A DNA stretch of 64,000 nucleotides from Phyllobacterium myrsinacearum (GCF_014138285.1 NZ_JACGXN010000010.1:62001-126000); one strand, 5' to 3'. Numbered from the stretch's first letter, positions 1 to 9,462 are shown. Numbers and translations are program-made. Notes: a model not told the origin generated them from the letters alone.

Positions 1-682
1 GAAGGCGGGAATGGCGAGACAGCTCGATGGCGCATTCGCCCCCATCTGGATCGAACATTGTCCAGCTCTTCACATGAGCGACGGTGGCGTTACTAATGAA
101 TGGTAGCGCACTCAGCATTTCAGGTGTGCCGACAGCCCCTGCCGCAAGTCCGGCAATGATGCTCGGTGATGCGACAGGCCTGAGCTGATAGGTACCAAGG
201 TGAATCCCGACATAAGGCGTGATCTGGAACTGCTCGTTGCGCCCCAACCGTATTGCGACATCAAAACGGTCCCGCAGGAGGTCGACATTCGTCGCGTAGG
301 CCTCGAACTGCACGTCAAGGTCCGGGTGAAGCGTGGTGAATTTCTGCAGCGCCGGAGCGATCACCGCAACGCCGTATTCAACAGTCGATGTCAGCCGCAA
401 ACTGCCGCTCAGCACAGTTTGCTCCGCACGCGCTTCGGCGATCGCCTCTTCCGCTTCGGTGAGAATCCGCAAAGCACGTGCATAGAACCGTTCACCGGCA
501 TCGGTCAGAGCAAGGCTGCGCGTGGTGCGGTGAAGCAGGGTGACGCCCAATTCGATTTCAAGCTGTTTCACATTGAAACTAACCGCGGCTCTGGCCTGAT
601 TGAGCTGCTTGGCTGCCCCCGTGAATGATCGGGTTTCAACCACGGCCCGGAAGGCCGTCAGACGATCAAGGCTTACTCCCAT
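1..682 (-). CDS. LysR-family transcriptional regulator, C-terminus cut by window edge
   Basis: Translating the minus strand from the ATG at 682 gives 227 open codons up to the left edge. The first about 60 residues are a typical LysR winged helix (LDRLTAFRAVVETRSFTGAA near the start, then VSFNVKQLE and LLHRTTRSL), followed by the linker helix and the start of the effector-binding domain. The gene diverges from the MFS exporter at 763 with only about 80 bp between the two starts, so it probably controls that exporter in response to an unknown aromatic or drug-like ligand. Family assignment is sure; ligand and target are inference. The end of the protein is outside the window. Confidence 0.85.
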   Translation of the reverse strand, partial: MGVSLDRLTAFRAVVETRSFTGAAKQLNQARAAVSFNVKQLEIELGVTLLHRTTRSLALTDAGERFYARALRILTEAEEAIAEARAEQTVLSGSLRLTSTVEYGVAVIAPALQKFTTLHPDLDVQFEAYATNVDLLRDRFDVAIRLGRNEQFQITPYVGIHLGTYQLRPVASPSIIAGLAAGAVGTPEMLSALPFISNATVAHVKSWTMFDPDGGECAIELSRHSRL

Positions 683-762
683 ATACGCGATCCATTGGTA
701 AACATATTCGACAAGTGATGTAGAATTATATCGTCTCGTTTGACGTAAGAAAAGGGAATATC

Positions 763-2157
763 TTGGGGGTATTGTCTCTTTGGAAGGTTTCCCCGTTGTC
801 CGCCCGTGCCCGAATTGCCACCCTCTATCTACTCGGCTTTGCCATCGATCTAGCGAATATGTTCATTTTCAATGCCGCCCTGCCGGCATTAGGGCGGGAG
901 CTGGCCGCATCGGTTGCAGAACTTGCCTGGGTCGGCACGATCTACATGCTTGGTCTGACCGTCGCTATTCCGTTGGGAAGCTGGCTCGCACGCCGGATTG
1001 GCGAGCGCCGCGTGTTGGTCGCCTCGCTGCTCATTGTCGCAGTAGGCAGCATCGGCGGGGGCAAGGCCAGCGGGATTGCAACATTACTCGCCTGGCGCCT
1101 GGTTCAGGGTCTTGGCGGCGGCCTGCTCGTGCCGGTCGGCCAGAGCATGGCCTATCGCGCCTATCCGCCAGAGGACCGCGCTCATCTGACAGCGGTGGTT
1201 ATGACTGTCGCTCTACTGGTCCCGGCGCTTTCACCTGCCATTGGCGGGGTCGCGGCCGATCACGTGTCCTGGCGTTGGGTATTTATCGGCATCGCACCGC
1301 TGGCTGCAGCCATCGCCGTGTTGGCCCTTGTCTGGGCCCCGGTCGATAGGCTGACGGGCGCAAAGCCCGCACTCGACATTCAAGGCTTTCTGTTGAGCGC
1401 CATCACCTTGTTCTGTCTTCCTCTGGGTCTGACCCTAATCAGCCAAACGGGAAGCGGCCCTCAGGCGATGATCCTCCTCGTTATAGCGGCAGTCGCAGGC
1501 GTTGCCTATGTCCGCCATGCGCTGCGGTCACGCGAGCCTCTGCTTGACCTGCGCCTGCTGTCCGATCCGATGCTCAGGACCGGCAGCATCATCTATCTCT
1601 GCGTACCGGGGGTCTTCACGGGCGTAAATCTGATTGCCTCGCTCTATTTCCAGGATCGTCTTGGCCTGACGGCTACGCAGACGGGCATGATGATGCTCCC
1701 ATGGGCCGGTGCGGCTTTCGTCGCGATCATGTCCACGCGCAAGCTATTTGCATCGCGGGGCCCACGCCCGCTCTTCCTTGTCGGCATGGCCTTAACCTCA
1801 GTTGGTGTGCTGCTGCTGGCAACGCCGTTCGCTGGCCAGTTTCTTGTCAGGATCGCGTCCTTTATCGCCATGGGCTTCGGCGCAAGTCTTTGTACGAGCA
1901 CTGCGCAGACGGCCGCTTTTACGTCGATTCGCACCGAGCGGACGGCAGAGGCTAGTGCGCTGTGGAACATCAACCGCCAACTCAGTTTCTCGCTTGGAGG
2001 CAGCGTGCTCGGGGGCTTACTCGGGCTTTTCCTTGTCACAAACGGCGGTGCGGGCACAGCCATGCCTTACCGCACCTGTTTCGTGATTGCCTCCATCTTG
2101 ATCGTGCTGCCGCTGCCCTTCGTTCTGCGCCTACAGCCGCTTGAGCCAAGCGTCTAG
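763..2157 (+). CDS. MFS exporter, DHA2 (EmrB/QacA-like) type
   Basis: A 464-residue very hydrophobic protein whose length and hydrophobic profile fit a 12-14 helix major facilitator exporter of the inner membrane. The loop after helix 2 carries a basic motif-A-like stretch (LARRIGERRVL), and motif C-like glycines follow in LLVPALSPAIGG. The start used is a TTG at 763; a few residues downstream no better ATG is seen, so the exact start is uncertain. It probably expels drugs or aromatic compounds by proton antiport. It is divergent from a LysR regulator, a usual arrangement for inducible efflux, and is followed 35 bp later by an NTF2-like gene on the same strand. The substrate cannot be read from sequence. 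Confidence 0.8.
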   Translation: MGVLSLWKVSPLSARARIATLYLLGFAIDLANMFIFNAALPALGRELAASVAELAWVGTIYMLGLTVAIPLGSWLARRIGERRVLVASLLIVAVGSIGGGKASGIATLLAWRLVQGLGGGLLVPVGQSMAYRAYPPEDRAHLTAVVMTVALLVPALSPAIGGVAADHVSWRWVFIGIAPLAAAIAVLALVWAPVDRLTGAKPALDIQGFLLSAITLFCLPLGLTLISQTGSGPQAMILLVIAAVAGVAYVRHALRSREPLLDLRLLSDPMLRTGSIIYLCVPGVFTGVNLIASLYFQDRLGLTATQTGMMMLPWAGAAFVAIMSTRKLFASRGPRPLFLVGMALTSVGVLLLATPFAGQFLVRIASFIAMGFGASLCTSTAQTAAFTSIRTERTAEASALWNINRQLSFSLGGSVLGGLLGLFLVTNGGAGTAMPYRTCFVIASILIVLPLPFVLRLQPLEPSV

Positions 2158-2192
2158 TTCATTCTTTCATATTGTCCGACAAGGAGCCGAAC

Positions 2193-2603
2193 ATGACCGA
2201 AACGACAAGATTCTTCCATGAGATCGTCGATATCCATAGGGCGATTGAACGCTGGTTCACCGGCAGAGCAGAGCCTGCCGAGCTCGTACCGCTGCTCGCC
2301 CGTTTCTCGCCCACGTTTCAGATGGTCTCCATGCAAGGGAACACGCTCGGCAAAGAGGAGGTGGCCGAACTGTTCGGACGAATGCACGGAAAGCGCCCCG
2401 AACTGCGCATCTCCATCGATCAGATGGATACCAGCCACGAATGGCCAGGTGGAGTTTGTCTCACCTATCGCGAAACCCATGCAGATTCAGACGGATTTCA
2501 AACCGTACGGCGCTCGACAGTGCTGCTCGAAGCCTCTGCAGATGGCTCGCTCCAATGGCGACATCTGCACGAAACGCCAGTTGCAAGCCTAGGAAGGAGC
2601 TGA
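2193..2603 (+). CDS. NTF2/SnoaL-like small protein of unknown function
   Basis: The ATG at 2193 follows an AAGGAG ribosome site at 2181-2186, which makes it a better start than the upstream TTG at 2172. The 136-residue product has the pattern of a SnoaL/NTF2-like cone fold: an N-terminal helix with FFHEIVDIHRAIERWF, a middle section with FSPTFQMVSMQG, and late strands with TYRETHADSDG and RSTVLLEAS. Such proteins may be small isomerases or ligand-binding domains; no catalytic residues can be assigned here. It is probably co-transcribed with the MFS exporter upstream. Function is not recognised beyond the fold. Confidence 0.65.
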   Translation: MTETTRFFHEIVDIHRAIERWFTGRAEPAELVPLLARFSPTFQMVSMQGNTLGKEEVAELFGRMHGKRPELRISIDQMDTSHEWPGGVCLTYRETHADSDGFQTVRRSTVLLEASADGSLQWRHLHETPVASLGRS

Positions 2604-2701
2604 TGGAAAGAATGGTTTATGTTGGCCTCGACTTTCACTCTGACGGTTGCCGTTGCGCCAGCGGAGATGACGGGAATGGTGATGTGCGGTTTTACGATTG
2701 A
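2603..2701 (+). CDS. Possible translationally coupled 32-residue peptide
   Basis: An ATG at 2603 overlaps the TGA of the NTF2-like gene and sits 4 nt after a GGAAGGAG ribosome site. It opens a 32-residue frame beginning MERMVYVGLDFHSD. No homologous family is recognised. The good ribosome site and stop/start overlap are the only support; it may be the broken start of a lost gene. Confidence 0.2.
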   Translation: MERMVYVGLDFHSDGCRCASGDDGNGDVRFYD

Positions 2702-2728
2702 GCTATAAATGCCACCCGAATCCCATCC

Positions 2729-3706
2729 TTAACCCGTGGAAGCTGCGATTGCATTTTCCGGCCAGATTCCCGTTGCCAGTGAATTTGGTGACCAGCCATC
2801 ATCCGCTATTTCGAGCTGCAGGGGCAAACAGTTTTCCCGGCGTATAACTCTCTTGGGAGAGAACCTCCAGAACAGCTCTGCGCCTTGGAAACCACGGGTC
2901 TGTTCCGTTTCGCTAATCTCGGCAGTGCCTGTCATCTGTAGCAACTGGCCGGCTTTTGTGAAAACAAGGCCAGCACGTGGGTTCACCAGAAAATTTCCGA
3001 GAGTGTTGTAGAACCGGTTGCCCATGAATTCGGGAATAATGAGGCTTCCATCACCTTCGACGCGAACAAAGCCAGAGCGTCCACCGCGGTGTGAAACATC
3101 AATCCGTCTGGATGCGTCAGACCCGCCAATGTAAGACGCAACGAATAAGGTGTCGGCTTGGGTTACAAGGCTTTTTGCTGCAGCATCCAAGGTCTCGATT
3201 TCCTCGATTGTCCCGGTATAGGGCCGTCGAGGATCATCGAGCAGGTCCATGCTACGGAGTTGAATGTATTTCGGGCAATTGCCGAAGCTCTCCTCCACAT
3301 CGAGTTGGAACTTGTCATTGCTGCTGCGTGCGATATGTCCGTTCAACCGGTTTCGACGGCGAGTTCGCAGATCAATACCAAGTAGAGCCAATGGCGCGCC
3401 ATCGTACAAACCTGCGTCAGCTGGATCTGACGGGTCCCGCGGCAAGTGCACGTGGAGTGAGTGGGAAGTGGGCGCAGTCATGAAGCCAGGAGGACCGGCT
3501 CGGACTGTTGCCCACACGTCGCCGGCCGGATCGATGGCTCCCAACACGACCATTGGTAATAGTGGATAAAACTGCCGATGTTGCTCGATCAGTTCAGTCC
3601 GGATAACCTTTTTTCCAATTTCCGCCATGCGATCGGCAACGCCCATCGCGTTCTGAAGTGCCACTTCTCCTAAGTGCCAAGGCGATAAAGCGTTGTGGTC
3701 TGTCAT
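2729..3706 (-). CDS. Pyridoxamine 5'-phosphate oxidase-like FMN-binding protein
   Basis: A 325-residue protein whose ATG at 3706 follows CGGAG by 8 nt. It has two PNPOx-like halves: an N-terminal part with MVVLGAIDPAGDVWATVRAG, and a C-terminal split-barrel with DTLFVASYIGGSD, HRGGRSGFVRVEGDGSLIIP, GNRFYNTLGNFLVNPRAGL and a late TGTAEI. These match the larger PNPOx-like flavin-binding proteins of unknown substrate rather than PdxH itself. It lies 25 bp downstream of a glutathione transferase on the same strand, so the two may form an operon for redox detoxification under the divergent LysR regulator. The enzymatic role is inference. Confidence 0.75.
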   Translation of the reverse strand: MTDHNALSPWHLGEVALQNAMGVADRMAEIGKKVIRTELIEQHRQFYPLLPMVVLGAIDPAGDVWATVRAGPPGFMTAPTSHSLHVHLPRDPSDPADAGLYDGAPLALLGIDLRTRRRNRLNGHIARSSNDKFQLDVEESFGNCPKYIQLRSMDLLDDPRRPYTGTIEEIETLDAAAKSLVTQADTLFVASYIGGSDASRRIDVSHRGGRSGFVRVEGDGSLIIPEFMGNRFYNTLGNFLVNPRAGLVFTKAGQLLQMTGTAEISETEQTRGFQGAELFWRFSPKRVIRRENCLPLQLEIADDGWSPNSLATGIWPENAIAASTG

Positions 3707-3731
3707 GGCGTTACTCCGGACTGGTTAAGGA

Positions 3732-4343
3732 TCAGGCTCTTGTTGTGAGCGGTGTTTCCACAAAAGGAATGAAATTTGGCAGTGCTTCCATGCGCTGTAG
3801 CCAAGCCTGGATTGCGCCATAGACGGTGAGATCAATATTCCCTTCAGGCGCACGCGCAACATAGCTGTAAAGGGCAACATCGGCGATCGTCGGCCGGTCA
3901 GCAGCAATCCAGTTATGCAATGCCAGTTCGAAGTCGATCAGCTTTAAAATGGCGTGGGCTCGACCGATTACCTCTTCTGGGCGAAATGGCGCGTTGAAGA
4001 GTGTGATGAGGCGTGCAGCAGCCGGACCAAATGCTATCTGTCCTGCCGCGACCGAGAGCCAACGCTGGATTCGTGCGGCACCGAGCGCGTCTTCCGGCAG
4101 CCAATCCGTACGCCCAAACTTTTTGGCCAGATAAACCAAAATGGCGTTGGAATCAGCGACAACATTCTGGTTGTCAACCAGTACGGGTATCTGGCCAAAA
4201 GGATTGAGTGCAAGAAAAGCATCACTCTTATGCTCGGCACTCTTGATATCGACAAGGACCAGTTCGTGATCGGCACTGATGAGTGAAAGAAACAGGAGCA
4301 CCCGGTGAGAGTGACCTGAAAGAGGGTGGTAGTGGAGTTGCAT
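3732..4343 (-). CDS. Glutathione S-transferase family protein
   Basis: A 203-residue protein. The ATG at 4343 was preferred over the one at 4379 because it follows GAGGTC at a good distance and gives the usual GST start [14 protein letters not shown]. The thioredoxin-like domain (about 1-78) shows the cis-Pro motif [11 protein letters not shown] and the glutathione-contacting [13 protein letters not shown]; the helical domain carries the N-capping motif [11 protein letters not shown]. It likely conjugates glutathione to, or reduces, electrophiles in the cytoplasm. It is followed by the PNPOx-like gene and diverges from the LysR gene at 4468, which is its probable regulator. Confidence 0.87.
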   Translation of the reverse strand: MQLHYHPLSGHSHRVLLFLSLISADHELVLVDIKSAEHKSDAFLALNPFGQIPVLVDNQNVVADSNAILVYLAKKFGRTDWLPEDALGAARIQRWLSVAAGQIAFGPAAARLITLFNAPFRPEEVIGRAHAILKLIDFELALHNWIAADRPTIADVALYSYVARAPEGNIDLTVYGAIQAWLQRMEALPNFIPFVETPLTTRA

Positions 4344-4354
4344 GGCTCTGACCT

Positions 4355-4375
4355 CGGAGTATTGATTAAACTCCG
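4355..4375. promoter_or_regulatory. Inverted repeat in the GST/LysR divergent region
   Basis: CGGAGT and ACTCCG arms, 6 bp each and perfect, are separated by 9 AT-rich bases. It lies just upstream of the GST start and 92 bp from the LysR start, in the size range of a LysR operator. Short arms make this only a candidate. Confidence 0.3.
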
Positions 4376-4467
4376 TCAAATGTGATTGCTTTCCAAAGGT
4401 AACTCAATCCATACTTTGTGCACTTCACTATTCCAGAAATTGAAATAATTAAGATCAGAGGCAGCTG

Positions 4468-5367
4468 ATGGACCGTTTGGATGGTATGCGAATATTTAGT
4501 CTGGTCGCGGAGCAGGAAGGCTTTGCCAGTGCTGCCAGGACTTTGGGGATGAGCGCTGCCACGGTAACGCGCGCAGTTGCAATGCTCGAACACTCCCTCG
4601 GAGCCAGACTCTTGGTAAGGACCACTCGTTCGGTAAAACTCACGGAGGTGGGGTTTCGATATCTGCAAGATTGCAGGCGTATTCTGGCAGAAATAGATGA
4701 GGCTGAGGCGCAGGCTGCTGGCAGTTTTTCGGCGCCGGCCGGCACACTGACAATCACAGCTCCCACAATATTTGGGCGTCTGTATGTTTTGCCAATTATT
4801 CTAGAGTTTCTCGACCAATATCCCGGGATCAGCATTCGGACCGCGTTTGTTGATCGCGTCACCAACCTGATCGACGAAGGCATTGATGTGGCAGTAAGGA
4901 TCGCCCATCTTCCTGTTTCCGGGCTAAGCGCATTGCGGGTTGGTTACGTCAGGCGTGTCATATGTGGAGCGCCTGCCTACTTCGAAAAACATGGTATTCC
5001 CAAGACACCGAAAGATTTGCATGTCCATCGGTTCGTTGCGCGTAGCGGGCTCTTCGGAACTCTGGAGTGGAGCTTCGGCAGGAACTCGGAAATCAGAATT
5101 CCAGTCACAAGCCGCTTCCTTTGCAACACCAATGAAGCAGCCATTGATGCGGTTGCAGCGGGTTGGGGCATTTCGCGTTTTTTGTCATATCAGGTGGCAC
5201 ACGATATTCAGTCTGGCAGGTTACAACACGTTTTGGCAGACTTTGAAGAAGAACCCGTACCGATCCATGTTGTCCATGCAGAAGGACGGGTTGCCTCCGC
5301 ACGAATGCGGGCGTTTGTCGATTTTGCGGCCAAACGGCTGCGAGCCAGTGAACATATAGGAGGCTAG
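4468..5367 (+). CDS. LysR-family transcriptional regulator
   Basis: A 299-residue LysR protein of the common length. The winged helix covers about residues 1-60 (MDRLDGMRIFSLVAEQEGFA, then MSAATVTRAVAMLE and LLVRTTRSVKLTE), and the periplasmic-binding-like effector domain about 90-295 (GTLTITAPTIFGRLYVLPII, DVAVRIAHL). It is divergent from the GST/PNPOx pair with 124 bp between starts, so it most likely controls that pair and itself. The effector is unknown. It resembles the LysR protein at 19288 in layout, but the two are not close duplicates. Confidence 0.88.
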   Translation: MDRLDGMRIFSLVAEQEGFASAARTLGMSAATVTRAVAMLEHSLGARLLVRTTRSVKLTEVGFRYLQDCRRILAEIDEAEAQAAGSFSAPAGTLTITAPTIFGRLYVLPIILEFLDQYPGISIRTAFVDRVTNLIDEGIDVAVRIAHLPVSGLSALRVGYVRRVICGAPAYFEKHGIPKTPKDLHVHRFVARSGLFGTLEWSFGRNSEIRIPVTSRFLCNTNEAAIDAVAAGWGISRFLSYQVAHDIQSGRLQHVLADFEEEPVPIHVVHAEGRVASARMRAFVDFAAKRLRASEHIGG

Positions 5368-5928
5368 TAGCGCAAAGTTGCTGAGTTTCGTTATCGGTCA
5401 CCAATTTTCATCAGCTCGCGCCATAACGCTCTCTTGAAATCCCGATTTGGTTTGAAAAGCCGATCCAACAATTCCTGAAATGACGGACCACAACATTCAC
5501 AGCTATTGCATCGCAAGTGCTATGCTTTGTTGAGCACTTAACGGTCAGAATCTATCAATCAGATTTGGCCATTCGCCCTCAATTAGCTGGCGTGAGTTCT
5601 TGTCGAAGAGCGGCTCGCGTGGGTGTTCAAGATGAGTGCATCCGTTGCATCGGTGCGAGCGGCTCTTATAGGAAGACTTCTGCTGGTGTTTTATGACCAA
5701 GGTAACTGTGCGGGATCTGTAGCAAATATTTGTCAATTTGAGTGATGGTTTGATGCTGGTTTTAGTTAAGCCAGGAATTTCAAATGTTCAAACGTCACCA
5801 TTTCGACCAGCGCTTCGCCCTACAACCCAAGCCCAAGGGCGAGTTGCATTTTCCTTAAATAATATACTAATATGTTATTCTTGTTTTGGGAGAAGCGAGA
5901 ATAATCGGACATTTCTGGGAGGAAAAGA
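5368..5928. other. Intergenic region without a convincing gene
   Basis: About 560 bp between a LysR gene and a solute-binding protein gene. Short frames exist on the minus strand (for example 5545-5736) but show no recognisable domain. The right end is AT-rich and holds a dyad at 5858-5879 and a GGAGG ribosome site before the ATG at 5929. Confidence 0.5.
5858..5879. promoter_or_regulatory. AT-rich dyad upstream of solute-binding protein gene
   Basis: Two 11-bp half sites (AATAATATACT and, on the other strand, AATAACATATT) match at 9 of 11 positions. They lie 50-70 bp before the ATG at 5929, in the expected promoter/operator zone. No nearby dedicated regulator was found. Confidence 0.3.
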
Positions 5929-7122
5929 ATGATTCTAATTAATCGCCGACAAGCAATCGGGGGATTGGCTGGCGTTGCAGGAATAAGCGTTTTGCCGCGC
6001 TTTGCTTCCTCGCAATCTCTGGCTTTGCCGTCATCGCCGGTAGCGCTAAACATTATTGATGTGGCCGGAAATCTGCAGTTGACGCAGGCCGCAATCGAGA
6101 AATTTGCCAAAGAAAACCAGTCACTTATATCGAAGGTGATCTTTTCAAGGGCACCTTCGCCGGAACTTCCTGCAAAGCTGAAAGCGCAGCAGACCGCCAA
6201 TCGTGTCGATATTGATTTAGTGCTGACCGGCCCGGGCGCCATGTCGGACGGTATCACGCAAGGACTATGGATCGATGTCTGGACGAAATACCCGGATCTT
6301 CTACCGAGAGCCGATGCAATCTATCATGAGAAGGCACTTATGATGCAGAAGAATTTCGGCCAAAATGAAGGGGTGGCTGTCGTCTATTCGCCCTCTGGGC
6401 CGTTGTTCGAATATGCTCCGGAACGGGTCAAGACGGCACCGAAGAACGCTGAAGAGCTGCTCGCTTGGGTCAAGGCAAATCCCGGGCGCTTCTGTTATGC
6501 CCGTCCCGTTAATTCAGGCCCGGGATGGACCTTCCTGATGGCGATGCCCTACATTCTCGGCGATAAGGATCCAAGCGATCCTATCAATGGCTGGGAGAAA
6601 ACCTGGACCTATCTGAAGGAACTCGATCAGGGTATTGATTACTACCCGCCGGGCACCACTGCGACCATGAAGGAGTTTGCGGAAGGCACACGTGATATGG
6701 TTGTGTCGACCTTCGGCTGGGATATCAATCCGCGTGTCCTTGGGGTCGTTCCCAAAGAGGCGGAAACTTTCGCGCTTGAGGGCACACATTGGGTCCCCGA
6801 CACGCAATTCATGTGCATTCCGCGGGGCGTGAACAATGACAAGGTAGCGGTGCTTCTGAAGCTCATGTCCTTTATGCTTGAGCCGGCACAACAGGCTTAC
6901 ACCTATGATAAGGGTTACTTTTATCCCGGCCCCGCCGTGAAAGATGTACCGCTCAATCTGGCACCACAGGAAAGTCAGGATGTCATCGCAGAATTCGGCC
7001 GGCCGACCTATGAAGCGCTGATTGCAAAATATCCCGTTGAGGTACCGCTAAAGCCGCGGTCGCTCGTTGCCGCGTTTGAAAAATGGGACCGCGAAGTCGG
7101 CGCCAACAAGATGAACAAGTAA
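5929..7122 (+). CDS. Periplasmic solute-binding protein, orphan (Tat-type signal)
   Basis: A 397-residue extracellular solute-binding protein. The N-terminus NRRQAIGGLAGVAG followed by a hydrophobic stretch looks like a twin-arginine signal peptide. The body has the two-lobe pattern of cluster D/type II binding proteins for iron, polyamines or small acids (LNIIDVAGNLQLTQAAIEKF, VYSPSGPLFEYAPERV, TTATMKEFAEGTRDM). A good GGAGG precedes the ATG. No permease or ATPase gene lies next to it: the downstream 240 bp have no gene and then a broken LysE-family fragment. Its partner transporter is therefore elsewhere or was lost. Ligand unknown. Confidence 0.72.
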   Translation: MILINRRQAIGGLAGVAGISVLPRFASSQSLALPSSPVALNIIDVAGNLQLTQAAIEKFAKENQSLISKVIFSRAPSPELPAKLKAQQTANRVDIDLVLTGPGAMSDGITQGLWIDVWTKYPDLLPRADAIYHEKALMMQKNFGQNEGVAVVYSPSGPLFEYAPERVKTAPKNAEELLAWVKANPGRFCYARPVNSGPGWTFLMAMPYILGDKDPSDPINGWEKTWTYLKELDQGIDYYPPGTTATMKEFAEGTRDMVVSTFGWDINPRVLGVVPKEAETFALEGTHWVPDTQFMCIPRGVNNDKVAVLLKLMSFMLEPAQQAYTYDKGYFYPGPAVKDVPLNLAPQESQDVIAEFGRPTYEALIAKYPVEVPLKPRSLVAAFEKWDREVGANKMNK

Positions 7123-7359
7123 CAGATAATATCGTGCGATTTGCCGTCATTTCTATCACATGATTGGCAGTCTCGTTGAAGCCGACGCTGAATGCACAGG
7201 CTGAAAGCGAGGATCCTTTACTCACGGATAAAACCAGTACGTTTTCTTGAACTAGGACGTGAACCCAAAAACGCGAACGGCTATCTGATTTTTACGATGG
7301 CGTGCCGTCGATTCCAGATAGTCACCGACAGGCTAGCCGTTTAGGGCAACACCGGTGGT

Positions 7360-7494
7360 CTATTTCTTTTGATTGCCAGCAAAGGCGGCCGTCGAGCCAA
7401 GGCCGATATAGACGAAACCACTGACCCAGCGCTCAGCCTTCAGATATACGGCACTGCGCTTCAGCCACTTGCCGGCGGCACTTGGCGACCTTAA
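7360..7494 (-). pseudogene. C-terminal remnant of a LysE/RhtB-family exporter
   Basis: Reading the minus strand from 7494 to the stop at 7360-7362 gives about 44 residues with the typical last-helix pattern of LysE/RhtB amino-acid exporters (AGKWLKRSAVYLKAERWVSG, then FVYIGLGSTAAFAG). A stop codon bounds it upstream and no start or other helices exist, so it is a decayed fragment. It directly abuts the end of the small membrane protein gene at 7491. Confidence 0.55.
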
Positions 7495-7691
7495 TCATCT
7501 TTTAACTTTCTCCACCTCACGAGATAGCCAAATCCTGGGCCAATCAGGATCCCGCCTATTACCCATTCAGTCACGGTTAGCGGCCGCTCATCGGGATCGT
7601 GTCCTGTGAAGTAGAGAAAGAGGAAAGAGGCCAGTATACCGCCAGCTAAGAGGGTCACGGCGATAAACAGACCTTTATGAAAGTTTTGCAT
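7491..7691 (-). CDS. Small two-helix membrane protein, unknown
   Basis: A 66-residue protein starting MQNFHKGLFIAVTLLAGG with two predicted membrane helices (about residues 7-28 and 41-58) joined by an acidic loop (GHDPDERPLTVTE) and ending in a basic tail RWRKLKDD. No family is recognised. It stands alone among degenerate DNA, so it is either a small envelope protein or chance coding; the regular helix-loop-helix layout favours a real gene. Confidence 0.45.
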   Translation of the reverse strand: MQNFHKGLFIAVTLLAGGILASFLFLYFTGHDPDERPLTVTEWVIGGILIGPGFGYLVRWRKLKDD

Positions 7692-8072
7692 GGGCCTTCA
7701 AACCTCTGAACGTAGCCGTTCTCTTAATAAAATCGAAGATTACCTATCATATCAGGGGATGGAAGCCTCATTAAGTGGTTGTTCGTAGAAATCATCCTCG
7801 GAGAAAAATAAGGAACAAGCGAACCTTCACAGGAACTCAAGATACGCAACGGGCCTCGATCAGAATACTTGGGCCGAACAAAAGAGCCGGAGTTCTATCT
7901 AGAGGTTTCAACTACAATTAGCAGGTCCGGGTTCGATGCCTGAAACTGCCAGTTGTCGGCATCTACAAATAGTCATTACTCATTAATGCTCTCGTTCTTT
8001 GGAGCCGCTGGATAGGCGTCCCTAAACCGCTGCCAAGAAACCGAAAAGATCACCCCAGATAGAGCTCCTATA
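7692..8072. other. Intergenic region, no gene seen
   Basis: About 380 bp between two minus-strand genes without a convincing frame, hairpin or repeat. A short stretch at 7923-7951 resembles the T-arm and CCA end of a tRNA but lacks the rest of a tRNA. Confidence 0.45.
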
Positions 8073-9299
8073 TTACTCGCCAGCCAATGTCTTGACCCGC
8101 GCGAGGTCAGGAAAAAGACGTATCCAGACGAGCACAATGATGATCGTGCCAACGCCGCCAACGACGCCGGTCAACACGGGGCCCAGCAGGCCTGCAAGCA
8201 TGCCGGATTCAAATTCACCCAATTGGTTCGAGGTGCCGATAAACAGTGAGTTGACCGCATTGACGCGGCCGCGCATTTCGTCCGGGGTCAGCAACTGCAC
8301 CAATGAGCTGCGCACGACAACGCTGATAGTATCGGATGCTCCGACAACAAACAGCGCCGCGACTGATAATGCAATGTTTGTCGAGAGTGCAAAGATGATG
8401 GTTGCGAGGCCGAAAATTCCAACCGCCCAGAACATTTTTCGGCCCGCTCCGGTATTAAGCGGGTAGCGCGCCAACATGATGGACATGGCCAATGCGCCGA
8501 TTGCCGGACTCCCCCGCAAAAGGCCGAGCCCCCATGGCCCCGCATGCAAAATGTCGCGCGCGAACATCGGCATGAGAGCCGTCGCACCCCCGAGCAACAC
8601 GGCGAAGAGATCGAGCGAGATTGTGCCAAGCAGGATCGGCTTGCGGCGAATGAAGGACACACCAGCAAACACCGAAGCAAGGGTTACCGGAGCGCGCGTA
8701 ACTACGCGCCGCTCCATACGAATGGAGATGACATTGATGCTGGCGATGAGAAAAAGTACGGAGGAGACTGCGAAGGGAGCAACGGCATTGATACCGTAAA
8801 GCAGACCGCCGAGTGAAGGTCCGACGATGAGCGCCGTTTGCATCATCGATGTCGTGGTCGCGATCGACCTCTGGAGCAGTGTCGCTGGAATAATACTGGG
8901 CAATAGCGCTGCCATTGTCGGTCGTTCAAACGCCTGGGCTGCGCCAAGAATAGTGACTGCGGTCATAATGCCTACAGGGTTCAATACATTCTGCCAGACG
9001 GCGAGGGCAAGCGTCAGGACGGTCATGCACTCAATGATCTGACAGACCAGGCCAATCCGCCGACGGTCAAAACGGTCAGCGACCTGCCCGACAACGAAGG
9101 TCAACATCACCATTGGCAGAAATTGACAGAGGCCGACAAGTCCGAGGGCGAAAGCGCTGTGGGTCTGGTCATAAACGGTCCAACCCACGGCGATTGCTGT
9201 CGATTGAAATCCAAGCGAAGAGAAAACCCGTGATGCTGCGAAGTTGAGATAACCTGGATGGCGAAGAACGCTGTCTCTGACGGGCTGAGTGCTATCCAT
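8073..9299 (-). CDS. MFS exporter, DHA3 (EntS-like) type
   Basis: A 408-residue inner-membrane protein with about 12 helices. It has the MFS motif A after helix 2 (VGQVADRFDRRRIGL), the RPTMAALLPSIIP loop and the TPDEMRGRVNAVNSLFIG motif typical of the DHA3 group that contains the enterobactin exporter EntS and macrolide pumps. It probably exports a small hydrophobic compound using proton motive force. It stands alone, with no adjacent regulator on either side. Substrate unknown. Confidence 0.82.
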   Translation of the reverse strand: MDSTQPVRDSVLRHPGYLNFAASRVFSSLGFQSTAIAVGWTVYDQTHSAFALGLVGLCQFLPMVMLTFVVGQVADRFDRRRIGLVCQIIECMTVLTLALAVWQNVLNPVGIMTAVTILGAAQAFERPTMAALLPSIIPATLLQRSIATTTSMMQTALIVGPSLGGLLYGINAVAPFAVSSVLFLIASINVISIRMERRVVTRAPVTLASVFAGVSFIRRKPILLGTISLDLFAVLLGGATALMPMFARDILHAGPWGLGLLRGSPAIGALAMSIMLARYPLNTGAGRKMFWAVGIFGLATIIFALSTNIALSVAALFVVGASDTISVVVRSSLVQLLTPDEMRGRVNAVNSLFIGTSNQLGEFESGMLAGLLGPVLTGVVGGVGTIIIVLVWIRLFPDLARVKTLAGE

Positions 9300-9462
9300 A
9301 TTGATTTTCCGGCTGTGCGTTGAGGCTCGCTGTGCATGCTTGAGGTGGACGACGGCACGGCCCCTTGGGTTCGCTCAATTACAGGAAGGACGGCGATCTG
9401 GTGCTGTTTAAGCGACGGATCCAGACGTTGCAACACACGACTGACACCAAAATTGCGCCTGC

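Noticed and set aside
7923-7951. Possible tRNA 3' end (GGTTCGATGCC then CCA) as an integration scar
   Set aside because: The T-stem has a mismatch and a wobble, no acceptor, D or anticodon arm is present, and no integrase gene is near.
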